A DNA stretch of 64,000 nucleotides from Flectonema sp. DT1601 (Eukaryota > Euglenozoa > Diplonemea > Diplonemida > Diplonemidae). The translations under genes were made by a program, and so were the position numbers. Under the pieces are notes generated by a model, which ran no database searches, had not been told where the DNA came from, and was given only the letters and a program-made list of their open reading frames with translations. Positions 1-11,145 of the stretch are shown here, piece after piece (within the stretch, counting starts at the first letter, position 1; the number at the start of each line of letters is the position of its first letter). The stretch covers positions 62,001 through 126,000 of the forward strand of contig OZ025825.1 in assembly GCA_964019425.1 (NCBI GenBank). The letters are read 5' to 3'.

Positions 1-266
1 AATTTTTTTATTTCTTTCTTTCGTTCCTTTTATTTTTTTTTTTTTTTGTACACTAAAACGAACATGAGATCTGAGCGTAACCGCTCTCAGACTCAAGTGC
101 TCAAGTGCCGTTTGCATGCGTGAACCCCAGAGCCTGTGAAACACACTGAATTCGGTGAGCCGCAGCACAGCGTGAAAAAGAAAAAAAAAGTTAAAGCAAC
201 AATAACAACAACAAAGGTAAAAAAAAGAAAGCATCAACCGAAAGAAAATCTGATATTATTTAACGA

Positions 267-309
<43 letters not shown>

Positions 310-2655
310 CTTCAAGTTAGTTGCAATTTTTGAATAACCAAACAGACTACTCTAATTGCACGTCTATTGTTAGTTTTATTATTATTTTTTTTTTTTTGCA
401 ATGCTATGATACTGAACAAAAATGAATGGTACCTCGATTCTCAACAAAAATTACGGCATCTGCCTGACCAATTCTGCCAATAAAAATGATACTCAAAAAA
501 AATCAAATTTGTGTTCGGGTCGTCGAATAAGACCTCACCAGTTATAATATAGACTATTTTCTCATTTCCTAGAGATGCCAACTCCGGAATACTTTCTTGA
601 TTAATTGCATTTGCTCAGAAAGTCGACTATCCGGACCTCATTACAGGAGTTGTTAAAACAGCCTTCGTGAAATACCTTCTTCATCATGTAGTTCCTCAAT
701 TTCAGGAAATCTTAATATTGATCTCTCAGTGTTGATGGCATCTCTCTCTCTGTACTCGGAGGTTCAGATTCAAGTACTTGAGCCATCAGCAATAACGGGG
801 GTCTTCGTCCGGAGTAGAAATATGGAATCACATTGTGAAGGTTGATAAGCTGTACTTGTTGGAGTGTCTCCCTCAAGGTCTCTACTCACTCAGATGTTAG
901 CCGTCAGCCAGTCTGCAGATCAGTTGCAAGTCACAACAATGAAAGAACCATAGCACGTCAGGATGACTCACCACCCTTCCTGAGAAGTCCAACACAGTTA
1001 TGATGCAGACAGTTCAGAATAAAGTAAATCACAAGATCAACCCCTCACTTTTTTTTCTTGTAAATCCCTGAAGAATAACTGCACATAGATTATGTAACTC
1101 CGACTTCAATGTTTGAGCGCAAGAGTGTCAAGTGATGCACTCTGCAGTTGCTGAAGGAGCTACACGTGCGAATCTAAAGGAAATAAAGAACCTTAAGGTG
1201 ACAGGCTGACTTATGAGGTGGCAGGTTGGTACCAAATTGCTGCAGTGACAGTCTTTTCTAAAATGCTAATAATCTTCGATTGGGGGGGGGTTTCCAGTTT
1301 TTATGATATTTGGCATCCCTGTTGGCCTTCGGGGCGATTCCGAAAAAAAATTAATAAATTCTGATCACGGGCTTTAAACTATTTTCAAAAAATAGATGCC
1401 TTGCCACATCCGAAATAATTTTTTTTTTTGATTACAGGCTGGCAGTTTTAAAAAATAATTTTTTTTTAAGAAAACGGGGGGGGATGATGCCCCCAAAAAA
1501 AAAAAGGGGGAAAAAAAAAAAAAAAAAATATTCTCCTTGATCAAAGTTAAATTACTTGCGGGGGTGACTGTCTAATAGCCGATCGTTGTTACTACTAGGC
1601 TACTGCCACTAATCTTGACTGCCTGAGGGTGAATGTGTATCGCTACTATTCCTACCGGAATACAAAATAATCCAGCAAAGAAAGAAAAACTCCTATGACA
1701 TAACGACAGCGACGTGTTAACATCGCTCTGAGTAATGATACGGTAATCATAGTGTTTGCGTAGAGGGTGCAAAGATTTCTCTGAAAGAATTTTTTTGAAA
1801 TGGAATGAAAATAATAAAATATTCTCTTTGCTGCAGACATCTCTTGCATGCCATCTTCCCCCCTCCCGAAACCCAAATGGCGGGAACATAACGAAACCGT
1901 GTCTTACACAAAGAGCGAACTAAAAAACATATTAAAAAAAAATATTTTGTGTCCAAATTCCATCACATAAAAAATATAACTAAAGAAAAGTAAATAAATT
2001 AGCGGATGCTTTTTTTTTTCCCTCAAATAATTAAGCTTCCTGGGTCACGGGTCACCTACATAGAATCCCTGTCTCTGTGTGGGACCTTAGTTAAGTCGGG
2101 GTATAGTCTTTAGTTGAGATATATTTTATTCACCAGCTTGGGGTCAGAAGGGACAGATTTTTTGCTTTTTTTTCTTTGCTATTTTTTTTTTTTTCTCCGT
2201 TAGTCACGTCTTGATCACAGGGTTTATTGTCTTCTTTAGAGTCCTGAAAAAAAAAAAAAAAAAAAAAAAAAAAGAATAAATATGCAAGCAGATCTATTAC
2301 CCGACCTCTTGAGGAGGAGGTGGTAATTAATAATTCTCTGCAACAATAATTACAGCAAACCGTTTCCAGGACTAAAAATCCTTACAAATCTCATCTCGTC
2401 ACACAAGATATTAAAAAAAAAAAAGACTGCTTGCACACTTTTTCCCCCTTTTTTTCTATTTCAGGAGGACAACAGCTTCGCTAAGGATCGCGTCCAAACC
2501 GTGACTTTGAAGAAAAAAAAAAACAAAAAAATTCTCACACAACCGTGTTAAAATAAATATTAAACACAATCAGAGTCAAAAAAAAAGGGGTGGAAAACAT
2601 ACTTTTTTTTTAAACAAAAGTCCAAAAAAGGGATTTAGTTTTTTTAGTTTGGAGG

Positions 2656-2687
<32 letters not shown>

Positions 2688-3054
2688 GCTTTATTATTAA
2701 AATAATTAACATTATAGCTTAGTGATACAGACTTATTTACTTACAAAGTTAAATTCTGGTCTTTTTTTTTTTTTTTTTTTTCTTTTTTTTTCAATTTTCT
2801 TTTTTTTCTTCTTGCAGATTGAAAACATTAATCAGGTGGGTAAAATTGAAAAACTGGCCGAAAACTAACAAAACCAAAACACCGTCCTCCAATAAACACG
2901 TGCAATTTTCACCAGATATTAATCTTACGCGAAAAATTCAGATTGAAGGACAATGGTTTATTCTAAAAAAGAATTTAAAAAACAAGAAACCAATCGCTCC
3001 TTTGCCTAGGATGCACACATTAACAAGAACCAAAAAAAAAAAAAAAAAAAAAAC
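1..3054. other. AT-rich spacer without a clear gene
   Basis: This stretch is dominated by A and T homopolymers, for example 31 A at 268-298 and further runs near 2246, 2655 and 2762. Longest open frames are lysine-rich products of the homopolymers or lack any recognisable domain. A less repetitive patch at 420-1260 holds short coding-like pieces in changing frames that I could not join into a gene. A strong pyrimidine tract ending in a CAG lies at about 2760-2817 on the plus strand and could be a splice acceptor for the fragment that follows. Confidence 0.6.
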
Positions 3055-3463
3055 ACTCTTAAGGAACTTATTGACAACTCTATTTTCCTCATTAGTGTGA
3101 TACAATCGGAGTCAATCTTTTCAGAGGTGTTTCAGGCACCTGGAGAGCCTGTCATACTAGCACCTTCTTCGTTTCTTAACATTTGGTTGTACTCTCAAAT
3201 AACATAATTCAGGTTCAGTTTGACCCCTTTGACGGTTTCTTTTGATAAGTACTACAGTAGTAGCTCTCAACGAGTATCGATCCGTTATTATGACAACAAG
3301 AGCGTGCAATGTGATTGATTTGATTTCCCTTTCTAAGCAGGAGATAGAAAACAGTTGCCAAGGTGACTTTGTACATATTCTTAAACCCAACTCAAAAGAT
3401 TCAGTGGACACCCTTAGCAATGAGCAGCTAAGAGAGAAGCGCGGTGACAGTCCTAAACTTTAA
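3055..3463 (+). CDS. Possible gene fragment resembling a cyclic nucleotide-binding domain
   Basis: Two plus-strand frames look protein-like and resemble successive parts of a CNMP-binding domain. Segment one (3055-3207) contains SEVFQAPGEPVI, like the VFxxGExI start of the fold. Segment two (about 3242-3463) contains EYRSVIMTTRACNVIDLISL, like the R-T-ATVRA-x-CDLxxLS end of the fold, and runs to a TAA. The frames differ, so an intron between them, a sequencing slip or decay is needed. A CTACAG at about 3251-3256 could be the acceptor for segment two. The phosphate-cassette part is not seen. An upstream lysine-rich frame from 2819 may be part of the same gene across a poly-A run. It is the only plus-strand candidate left of the minus-strand cluster. 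It could be a pseudogene or chance. Confidence 0.3.
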
Positions 3464-3649
3464 AAAGAACTTTTTTTTCTTTTTTTTCTTCTTTTTTTTT
3501 TTTTTTGCAAGAAAAGAATACAGATTTTCGTTGAGTGCTGGGGAAGGAATTGCGCGACCTGCCACAACCTGTTGAGCCACACTGGGAGCAGCAGGAACAC
3601 GCATTTAGTTTAGTATTGGGGAGTTTTTGTTATTTCATTCATAGGATTC

Positions 3650-3682
<33 letters not shown>

Positions 3683-6600
3683 GTTAAAAATGCGTTTCTT
3701 TCTTATTCCCATTTCACTAATTCGCTTCACTTGCTTCATTCTGGAAGTACAGAATGTGGCCGAGTCGTCTCTCTCGGTTATTTTCCTCTCAAAAGAAACA
3801 TCTTTTCTGACTGAGAGAAGTAATCACTTGATTTCTTCTTTGATCAATTAGCAGGCGTGCGGGTGGCTTTGCAATGATTTTATTCAAGTTGCAATAAGCA
3901 AAGTGCTTTGTTCGCTACCCACTATACCGAATACGAGCACTGTGCTCGATATCGTTCCAGACGGTGACTCAACAATGCTTTTATTTTGTTGTTTTGAAAA
4001 AGGGAATTTTCAGATCTGGTGTATCCCACAGTACGTCAGAAAGTGAAAAAACCCCCCATGCTCATAAAACAAATAAAAAAATAAAAAATCAGCCGCAACA
4101 CTATCTGTTTATTATTCCAAAGTGGGAAGAAGAAGAAAAAAACAAATCATAATATATTTATATTAACCAGTATTGCTGAAAAAATGTTTAAATTCAACAG
4201 TGAGGTTCACAGCTCTGCTGTCTGTTGATGAACTCCAAAATAGTTTTTTTTTGGTACTTTTTTGATCCCCCTCCCCTGTTGTATTAATTGTGACCATCAC
4301 ACGAATAAAGGAGGCAATCTCAAGTACGCAAAGGTTTCACTTTTTCAGTGTGATGAAGCTGTATACACGGTCCTTGGGATAGCTAAGAATGCAAAACGTT
4401 ATCGCAATGTAGTTTGATAGTGAATGCCAAGACAATGGTCGAATATCGATTGAAGAAGAACATGAAGCTCTGCTCTGATCACAGCCAGAAAAGTGTTCTA
4501 TCGCAGAGATACCCATCAGTTCAGTGGCTGGCTGTTCTTCCTGTAACATCACTAGAAATTACTGCAGTTGGATTTTCAACTCATCCAGTCCCAAGAAACG
4601 AAATATGACAGGATTTCGCGTTCTTAATTTTTGTCTCCTTATTCACATACAGTAATCATAAGTAATAAGTCTCACTAGGGAACAACGGTACTAGGAAATG
4701 GAAAGATCAAATACAAACTTTTTTTTTCCATCAACAGAGTCAAGTGGCTGGAGAACCTGATTTTAAACAACATTTCAACAACACTAATTGGCTATATAAA
4801 AGAAAAGAAACAAAAGTAGCTGAAAGAAGATGAAGGGGAAAAAAAAAAAAAAAAAAAAACAACAACAACAACAGGGAAAAAAAAGAAGAAAAAAAAATTG
4901 AACAGAAATATAAAAAAAAATAGATAATAAAACAGAACAAGAAAAAAAAGAGGCAAGACAACGAGAAAAGTAAAAAAAAAAAAAAAAAACACACAAATAA
5001 AATGGAAGAAAAGAAAGAAGAAAAAAAAAACCTCTCTTATTCATTAATTTTGCCTTTTTTTTGTGTTGACAACATAGTTTCACCAGTGCAGGTGATACGG
5101 ATTTAGTATCCCAGACTACCTTTCACAATCATCTGGTAATTTCTAGGCTTGACTTCAGTCGGAAGGATTGGAAATTAATTTTCTCATTGTTTTTTTTTTT
5201 TTATTGTTGTTTTTTTTTTTTTAGAGTCATAGATCGAGGAAATAAAACAGAGACCACATTGATTAGAATAAAATAGAATATTCGGTAGCAGGGCCTCAAA
5301 GTATTAAGGAGCCTCCATCTACGAAAAAAACTCTTTTTTTTTTTTTTTTTTTTTTCTTCTTCCCCCCCTCCCCCCGCCAGGTTGCGAAGAACGTAAGCTA
5401 TGTTACTCGTTGCTTTGCCACCCATACATATATATTTCTTTTTTTAAATCACTTTTTGTTTCATTCTTCCTTTTTAGTTAATTGTGTTGTGGGAGAGATT
5501 CATTAGCTGCAAATTAGTGGACGTGAACACTGTCACTAACACACTAAAATACAAAACTCTAAAAAGAGGGTAATTGAGCACCAGAAACCATTATTCTAAA
5601 CACCACCTAGAAGGCTCAGTGAGTAGCTATTTTTTTCTTGTTTCTACCCTGCTCGAAATTTCTTCTCTAACAAAAACACTCACCACCTTATTAAAAAGGA
5701 CCTTACGTGTCAATCCCTGAGTCGTGCGCTTAAATCTTAATTTTTCCCTCTCTCTTTTTTTTTTCTCTTTTTTTTTTTTGATTGATTGAGGGGCACCAAA
5801 ACCGAATGGATAATAATTAGATTGCCAACAAAAGGATTACTAAAAAAACAAAAAAAAAAATTGATTAGTAGGGCACCTCACGGTTTGCGGTTTTAATTTG
5901 CCACAAGCGCAAGCACTGCTGAGTGACTAGACAGTAATTAGCCTTGAAAATTTGGTGCGAAGGTGTTGTCAGGTTTGTTAACTTTCTCCCCCCCCCCCCA
6001 GCACACATACGGAAACTTGTAAATGGCCCAACGCTGTCTTATTCTTTTATGGATCAACAAGAACATAACAAGAAGAAAAAAAGACAGAAAAGAAAAAAAA
6101 AAATTAAAACATCACTTTCCTAAGACAACCCACGCACACACTCAAACCTAAATCAGAAAAATAGTTTTTTTCATTGCCGCCGTAAGTTTCTTAAATACGA
6201 AACTAAAAATATGAACGAAATGAAGGAAGTGAAGCTGAGGGAGGGGGGGCTTTTTCAAAGCAAGAATTGCAAGTTGTGTAAACAAGTACTTTACTTAATA
6301 AAAATAAATAAATAAATAAAAAAACTAAAAAAAAACAACGCAATTGACGACAATAATGAGACGAGGTCTTTTGAATAAGCGATTGCCTCAATACCAGCCA
6401 CAAGCCACTGTTTTTGATACAGTTGTAGTTAATAAAGTGCAGAAAGTGATATAAACACTTATTTCAATTTGAAAAAAAGATTCCTTTTTCTGTAACATTA
6501 CGGGGTTGGCTATACGAGACTTCAAAAAGAAAAAAAAAATAGAAAAGAGCGTTGTTGTGATAATTTATTCTTTGTTTTTTTTTTTTTTTTTTTTTTCCCC

Positions 6601-6690
6601 CTTTTTCCCCTTTCCTGTAGTGATTACTTTTTCGACATAATTTTTATTTTAGATATTTAACGCTCTTGTAACAAAGTAGTTGCCGACCAT
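3464..6690. other. Convergent spacer, homopolymer-rich, no clear gene
   Basis: This 3.2-kb region lies between the 3' end of the possible plus-strand fragment and the 3' end of the first solid minus-strand gene. It would be a convergent strand-switch region if that fragment is real. It contains long A and T runs (about 3654-3682, 4841-4858, 4972-4989, 5337-5355), a C run near 5990 and a 15-base palindrome at 3934-3948. At 4330-4450 short plus-strand frames look coding-like but do not continue. I see no gene that I can support. Confidence 0.55.
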
Positions 6691-7638
6691 TCAAAACTCA
6701 GGCAAGTCTTCCAAAAGCGGAGGCGGACCGTCCTCGTCGCTTCCAACCTGCTGATGGTGGGGATGGTGATGTTGGTGTGATGGAGGGAGAACCGGTCTCG
6801 GATGAGCTGCTTGCGATTGCTGAGGAACAAAGGAGGCTCCCGTAGCATCTAATTGAAGAAATGATTGCGCAACTGGCGGTACAGTTCCCTGACGTCCCTG
6901 TAGAAAACAATTGTGTAGTTGCACGAGTTGTGGGTTCTGCTGATACACAACTTGCGGTACAACATTTTGATTAACAACTTCAGCAGCAGTTTTTGGTTTA
7001 CTTTCGTAAGCAAATTCCTTAGCGCATGCCTGTACAATATGGAGATAACATCTCTGATGAGCTCTATTTGTCCATTCAGTCGCGTCTATAACACAATTAT
7101 CGATTATTGTTTTCACTTCAACTTGCGTTGAAAACTCAGCGTAGAATGTCCGAAGTGCGGAGTTCGTATTTTTCTTTTTCTTACTAACCTGATAATTAGC
7201 CGTGCGGCATATTGTGCAACTTCGGACTTCAGGATTATGATGTTCTCGTATTTCTTTTTCAAGCCTAACACGAAGGTTGACATAATCATCTTCATGAAGC
7301 AAAAGTGGAGAACCTTCCTTGTCTTCAGCTGTGATATGAACAATCGCTGTGTGACTTTGGTCTCGTCTCCACGATTTTGAAATTGGTTTCTTAGGCCAGT
7401 AATTTATCATTCTCATGAGACTACGATATTCCTTACGCAATTTTACTAACGTCACTTGATCACATTTCACGAGGTACAGCCCCTTATCAAATTGCTGTAC
7501 CAGGGAATCTTTTGCTACACCGAGACTGTAAAGTAACGATCTCTTAATATGGTTTGCTTTATTTATTCGAACCATAGTTTCTGATGGAGTCCCATCTGCT
7601 ACGTCCTCTGTCTGCTGCCATGGAGCAGACATACTCAT
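6691..7638 (-). CDS. Orphan protein with acidic, His/Gln/Pro-rich tail
   Basis: A 315-residue open frame begins at an ATG whose upstream base follows a CAG (CCCATTCAG then A-ATG), so the start is well placed. Residues 1-150 are basic and probably helical and include a single CTIC cysteine pair. The last third is low complexity, with a run of histidines near residue 295, and ends in an acidic patch and LLEDLPEF. I do not recognise a family. A CAG followed by GTTAGTAAG at about 7198 looks like a splice donor, but removing a nearby in-frame 54-base piece would not break the frame, so sequence alone cannot decide. It is the last gene of the minus-strand cluster. Real coding is likely; function is unknown. 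Confidence 0.75.
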   Translation of the reverse strand: MSMSAPWQQTEDVADGTPSETMVRINKANHIKRSLLYSLGVAKDSLVQQFDKGLYLVKCDQVTLVKLRKEYRSLMRMINYWPKKPISKSWRRDQSHTAIVHITAEDKEGSPLLLHEDDYVNLRVRLEKEIREHHNPEVRSCTICRTANYQVSKKKKNTNSALRTFYAEFSTQVEVKTIIDNCVIDATEWTNRAHQRCYLHIVQACAKEFAYESKPKTAAEVVNQNVVPQVVYQQNPQLVQLHNCFLQGRQGTVPPVAQSFLQLDATGASFVPQQSQAAHPRPVLPPSHQHHHPHHQQVGSDEDGPPPLLEDLPEF

Positions 7639-7910
7639 TCTGAATGGGATGAGGAAATAATATAAAAGTCATAAAACTGTTAAGTTAACAATAAAACTAT
7701 TAAGGAGGAATAAGAACTAACCATACATCAAAAGTCTGGGGTTAGGGTCAGACTCAATTACAGAAAGCAAAGTTGTTTGGGTTAACTACAAGTATTATAA
7801 TTAGATAAATAATGATTTCTTGTTTAAATAATTAATTAGATGTCGTAGTTTAGAATAGGGTTCTACAATACGAAACATCATCCGCAGGTTAGGAAAGGTT
7901 ACCACCAGTA

Positions 7911-9083
7911 CTACACGTATGAATGATGTTTTCTATATTTCCTATTAACAGGAGTGTAAGCAGTAGACGAGCGTCCACCATATCTGTTTTTATTTGAGGA
8001 GCGAGTATTCCCTCGGGAGTAAAGGAAATCAAAAATGTCGTCTGCATCATCCTCAGCGTCCATAACATTGCTCTGCTCGAGTATTCTCACTTTCGACGTC
8101 CTTGTGTCTTGCATGTGTGCCCAATGTATACATGGACCTCCGTGTTTAAATTCACCCTTTCTTGGTATAATCGGAGAGTTTTTAAAATACAAGAACATCT
8201 CTTTTTTACAACTGTCGGGAGCCATGTTACACTTTGCTATTATCGCACCATATGACGTCGGCTTAGTGAATCTTCCTACTAATGAACATATTGCCGCGGA
8301 ATACAAATCAGATATCTCTCCAACACCGGGTGAGAGTGTTTTTATCAGTAGCTTTGTTGCCGGTAAATTCGAGTCAAGCACAGACCTTTGCAAAAGACTT
8401 TGACCTTTTATATTTGTTTGGAGAAGGTTGGCACCTAAGTCGATGAAGCATTGCAAAGCCTCCAAACGGTTTTTCTTGCATGCCAAGAAGAGAGGCTTAC
8501 ACGTATCGACGCCATTAAGATTACAACCGTATTGGTGTAGGATTTTAATCATCTTTGGGTCGTTATCCTCAACGGCATACTTTAAAGGACATTTAATATT
8601 CCTAACACGGTTTATGTTAATTGCGGTGTAATGGTTTGGATCAAACCCTTCTTTCAATAAATATTCAACCATTTCGTATCTTTTGCATTTTACAGCAACC
8701 GTTAGGAAAGTTGACTTCCCCTTTGAGGTGCTTTCTGCTTCAATATCAAATCCTGCGAATAGAATTAGTTTTAGGCGTTCCAAGTCTCCCCGGGAACAGC
8801 AATTCATCGCCGCGTCTCTGTTAAACTTTCGGCATGTGTGTCGGAAGTGTCTTCTTACTCTTTCAATCGGTTTCAATTCAAGCATCAATTGAGCATCAGA
8901 AAACAATCCATAGCTCATCAAGAGATTCTTATCAGCCATTGGATCTCCTTCGTGTGTTAATTCATATTTTGTTGGCTCAATGCGGAAATCTTCTCTCACC
9001 AATTCCTTCAACTGTTCAGCAGTCCAATCTGCTTCGATTGTGTACCCGAGTTCACGAGTGTTTTTTCTAACAAAAACTTGCAT
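7911..9083 (-). CDS. Ubiquitin-like domain plus ankyrin repeats
   Basis: Starting at the ATG at 9081-9083 gives 390 residues. Residues 1-70 (MQVFVRKNTRELGY...) have the spacing of a ubiquitin-like fold, including a VFV first strand and a final LMLEL strand. Residues about 85-290 contain four to five ankyrin-type units, for example KSTFLTVAVKCKRYEMVEYL, CPLKYAVEDNDPKMIKILHQ and KPLFLACKKNRLEALQCFID. The tail is acidic and then Ser/Arg/Tyr-rich. The open frame continues upstream to 9239, but a pyrimidine-rich tract and CAG at 9108-9110 place the mature 5' end at 9107, giving a 24-base leader. The product is probably a cytosolic adaptor; the binding partner cannot be told. The gene at 11735-12892 has the same layout with a different repeat. 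Confidence 0.85.
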   Translation of the reverse strand: MQVFVRKNTRELGYTIEADWTAEQLKELVREDFRIEPTKYELTHEGDPMADKNLLMSYGLFSDAQLMLELKPIERVRRHFRHTCRKFNRDAAMNCCSRGDLERLKLILFAGFDIEAESTSKGKSTFLTVAVKCKRYEMVEYLLKEGFDPNHYTAININRVRNIKCPLKYAVEDNDPKMIKILHQYGCNLNGVDTCKPLFLACKKNRLEALQCFIDLGANLLQTNIKGQSLLQRSVLDSNLPATKLLIKTLSPGVGEISDLYSAAICSLVGRFTKPTSYGAIIAKCNMAPDSCKKEMFLYFKNSPIIPRKGEFKHGGPCIHWAHMQDTRTSKVRILEQSNVMDAEDDADDIFDFLYSRGNTRSSNKNRYGGRSSTAYTPVNRKYRKHHSYV

Positions 9084-9536
9084 GTTTCTTTTTTGTTTTT
9101 GTTTTATCTGATGGGTAATAAAATAAGAAAATAGAACACTCTCACTTCCGCGTGCATATCTGAAAGGTGTCTTACACATGAATGACGACACAACGCCGAA
9201 CTGCCTTGTGTTCCAACACAGAGAGATTTTTATTTCCATCGGGGGATAAATTGATGGGGAGAGTGCAGAATTGTAACGAAGGGTGTATTGAAAATTAGTC
9301 TTTGTTTCTTCTCAATTCTGTTTTATTTCCCCCCCCCCCCCCCCCTCCCCCCGTCTCCCAACAAAGAAATAGAACAAGGATTGATAAAGTTTTCTTATGA
9401 TTGCAATAATACAATAAAAATGCTGTTTATCTCGATGAGAATCCAGTATTTTTTGTCTTTTCAGTTTGATAAATTAATTGTTCACTGCAGGCATTAACCA
9501 CCGCTCTGAACAATAAATAAAAATAAAAATAGGAGA
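9084..9536. other. Spacer between the ankyrin and helicase genes
   Basis: The stretch holds the likely acceptor site of the ankyrin gene at 9108, a long C run at about 9330-9346 and AT-rich sequence that is presumably the 3' untranslated region of the helicase. No further gene is seen. Confidence 0.6.
9108..9130 (-). promoter_or_regulatory. Predicted splice acceptor deciding the start of the ankyrin gene
   Basis: On the minus strand a pyrimidine-rich stretch (TTATTACCCATCAG) ends in CAG at 9110-9108, 24 bases before the chosen ATG. It fits a spliced-leader acceptor, or the end of a 5' UTR intron. The rule also holds for neighbouring genes, which is why the longer in-frame extension is not used. 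Confidence 0.6.
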
Positions 9537-11145
9537 TTAGAAGAAATCCAAGTCGCCTCCCTGTTTGTAGCTACCTCCCCCGTAGTTACCCCCGCCACCT
9601 CCTCCGTAGCTTCCACGGTCGTAACCGCCACCACCACCGCCACGGTTGTAGCCGCCACCACCACCACCACCACCACCACGGTTGTAACCGCCGCCACCAC
9701 CGCCACGGTTGTAACCGCCACCACCACCTCCACGGTTGTAGCCGCCGCCACCACCACCAGATCTTACGTACCGTGGAGGTTCATGGGACTGCGCACAGTT
9801 AGCCGCTTCAGGGATCGGAATTTCCTGCAACTGTTATTTATTATATTTGAATTATTCCGCTAACGTACAACAGTACAGCTAAATTCTTTTGAGAAACTAA
9901 ATAAATATACAACAGAAAGTAACATACGTTAGTTTTGATCTCACGTCTGATATCTTCAATAAGTGAGGTCTGACTGCGCACTCTTGGGCTAGCAATGGTG
10001 ATGCAAGTACCTGCTTTACCAGCGCGTCCAGTACGTCCAGAACGATGGATGTAGGAGTCCATATTCTTTGGAGGTTCAGACATAATAACTAACTCAATTC
10101 CATTAACATCAATACCACGAGCAGCGATATCAGTGGCTATAAGAAGCTTACTGGTACCACTTTTAAATGCTTTCATTGCACGGTCTCTGTTATCCTGAGT
10201 GATGTCACCGTGAAGAACAACTGCTCCAAATTTCCTCTTAAGGTTTTCATCTGTTCCTAAAGCATTAGCGTCAACCTTTCTCTCAACGAAAACAACGATT
10301 TTACCACCCTTTCCATAGTCGTCAGCGAGCGCTGCAATAGTTGGACCCTTATTAATGTAGTCACACATCGCGAACTTGTGATCGATTAGTTTTGCTGTTT
10401 GGTTAGCAGTGTCTCCAATAAGATCAACTACTTTATTATCAGGTTTCATGTGTTTTGAAATCATCGACTGGACCCAATGAGGAATTGTAGCAGAAAATAA
10501 AAGGGTCTGTTTCGATGCAGGCATCCTTTCAATGATGGCTTCAATATCTTTTGAGAAACCCATGTCAAGCATACGATCAGCCTCATCAAGAATAAGAACT
10601 GAGATGTCATCCAGTTGAATACTTCCTTTATTCATAATGTGATCGAGAAGACGTCCTGGTGTTCCAACAGCAACATCTAGTCCCTGTTCAAGAGCGCGAT
10701 ACTGTTCATGAAATGGTGTACCTCCATAGAATGGATGGACAGTAATCTCACCAGTTGAGACACTTGTAAATTCATCACAAACTTGTTTAGCCAACTCACG
10801 AGTTGGAAGAATAATTAAAACTGTTGGTTTGCCTGGTCTAGCAACTGGTTCCTTCAACAACTTCTCAATAATTGGAAGAGCAAAGGCAAGTGTCTTACCT
10901 GTACCAGTTTGCGCCCGGCCTACGACATCAAAACCATCGAAGCAGTATTTAAAAGTACTGCTCTGAATAGGAAACAGTTTTTCGATTCCCTTCTTAGAGA
11001 GAGCTCCAACAGTTCCCGCACTTATAGGAAAGTCACTCAGAGGTGCGTTTGCTGCCTCAGTGCTATAGTAGCGACTGCCAACGAAGTTTAACTTCCAGGC
11101 ACTAGCACCAAGGCGAACTCTTGAAAAGCTTACAGCGCGCAACAT
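9537..11145 (-). CDS. Mitochondrial-type DEAD-box RNA helicase with Gly-rich tail
   Basis: Two exons, 9928-11145 and 9537-9830, join in phase 0 across a 97-base intron with a GTATGT donor and CAG acceptor, giving 503 residues. The first 32 residues are rich in Arg and Ser, have no acid and end in RYYST, a good mitochondrial presequence. The DEAD-box motifs follow in order: AQTGTGKT (I), PTRELAKQ (Ia), TPGRLLD (Ib), DEAD (II), SAT (III), VVFVERK (IV), TDIAARG (V) and HRSGRTGRAG (VI). The second exon adds a short linker and about 65 residues of YNRGGGGGG-type repeats ending in GGDLDFF. All catalytic residues are present. The closest family resemblance is to the DDX21/RH3/PMH group, where organellar members carry similar Gly-rich tails. 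Remodelling of mitochondrial RNA is the likely role. A TTCAG eight bases before the ATG is the likely acceptor. Confidence 0.93.
9590..9765. repeat. Imperfect Gly/Tyr/Arg-coding tandem repeat
   Basis: The DNA is a GCC/ACC-rich array coding the repeated unit YNRGGGGGG in the helicase tail, with four to five copies and variable glycine counts. Such arrays vary easily in length between alleles and are prone to assembly error. Confidence 0.8.

Noticed and set aside
4740-5083. Poly-Phe and poly-Lys open frames
   Set aside because: They are translations of A/T homopolymers; composition is not protein-like and no start context exists.
9084-9239. N-terminal extension of the ankyrin protein
   Set aside because: A pyrimidine-rich acceptor lies within it and the ubiquitin-like domain starts exactly at the downstream ATG.
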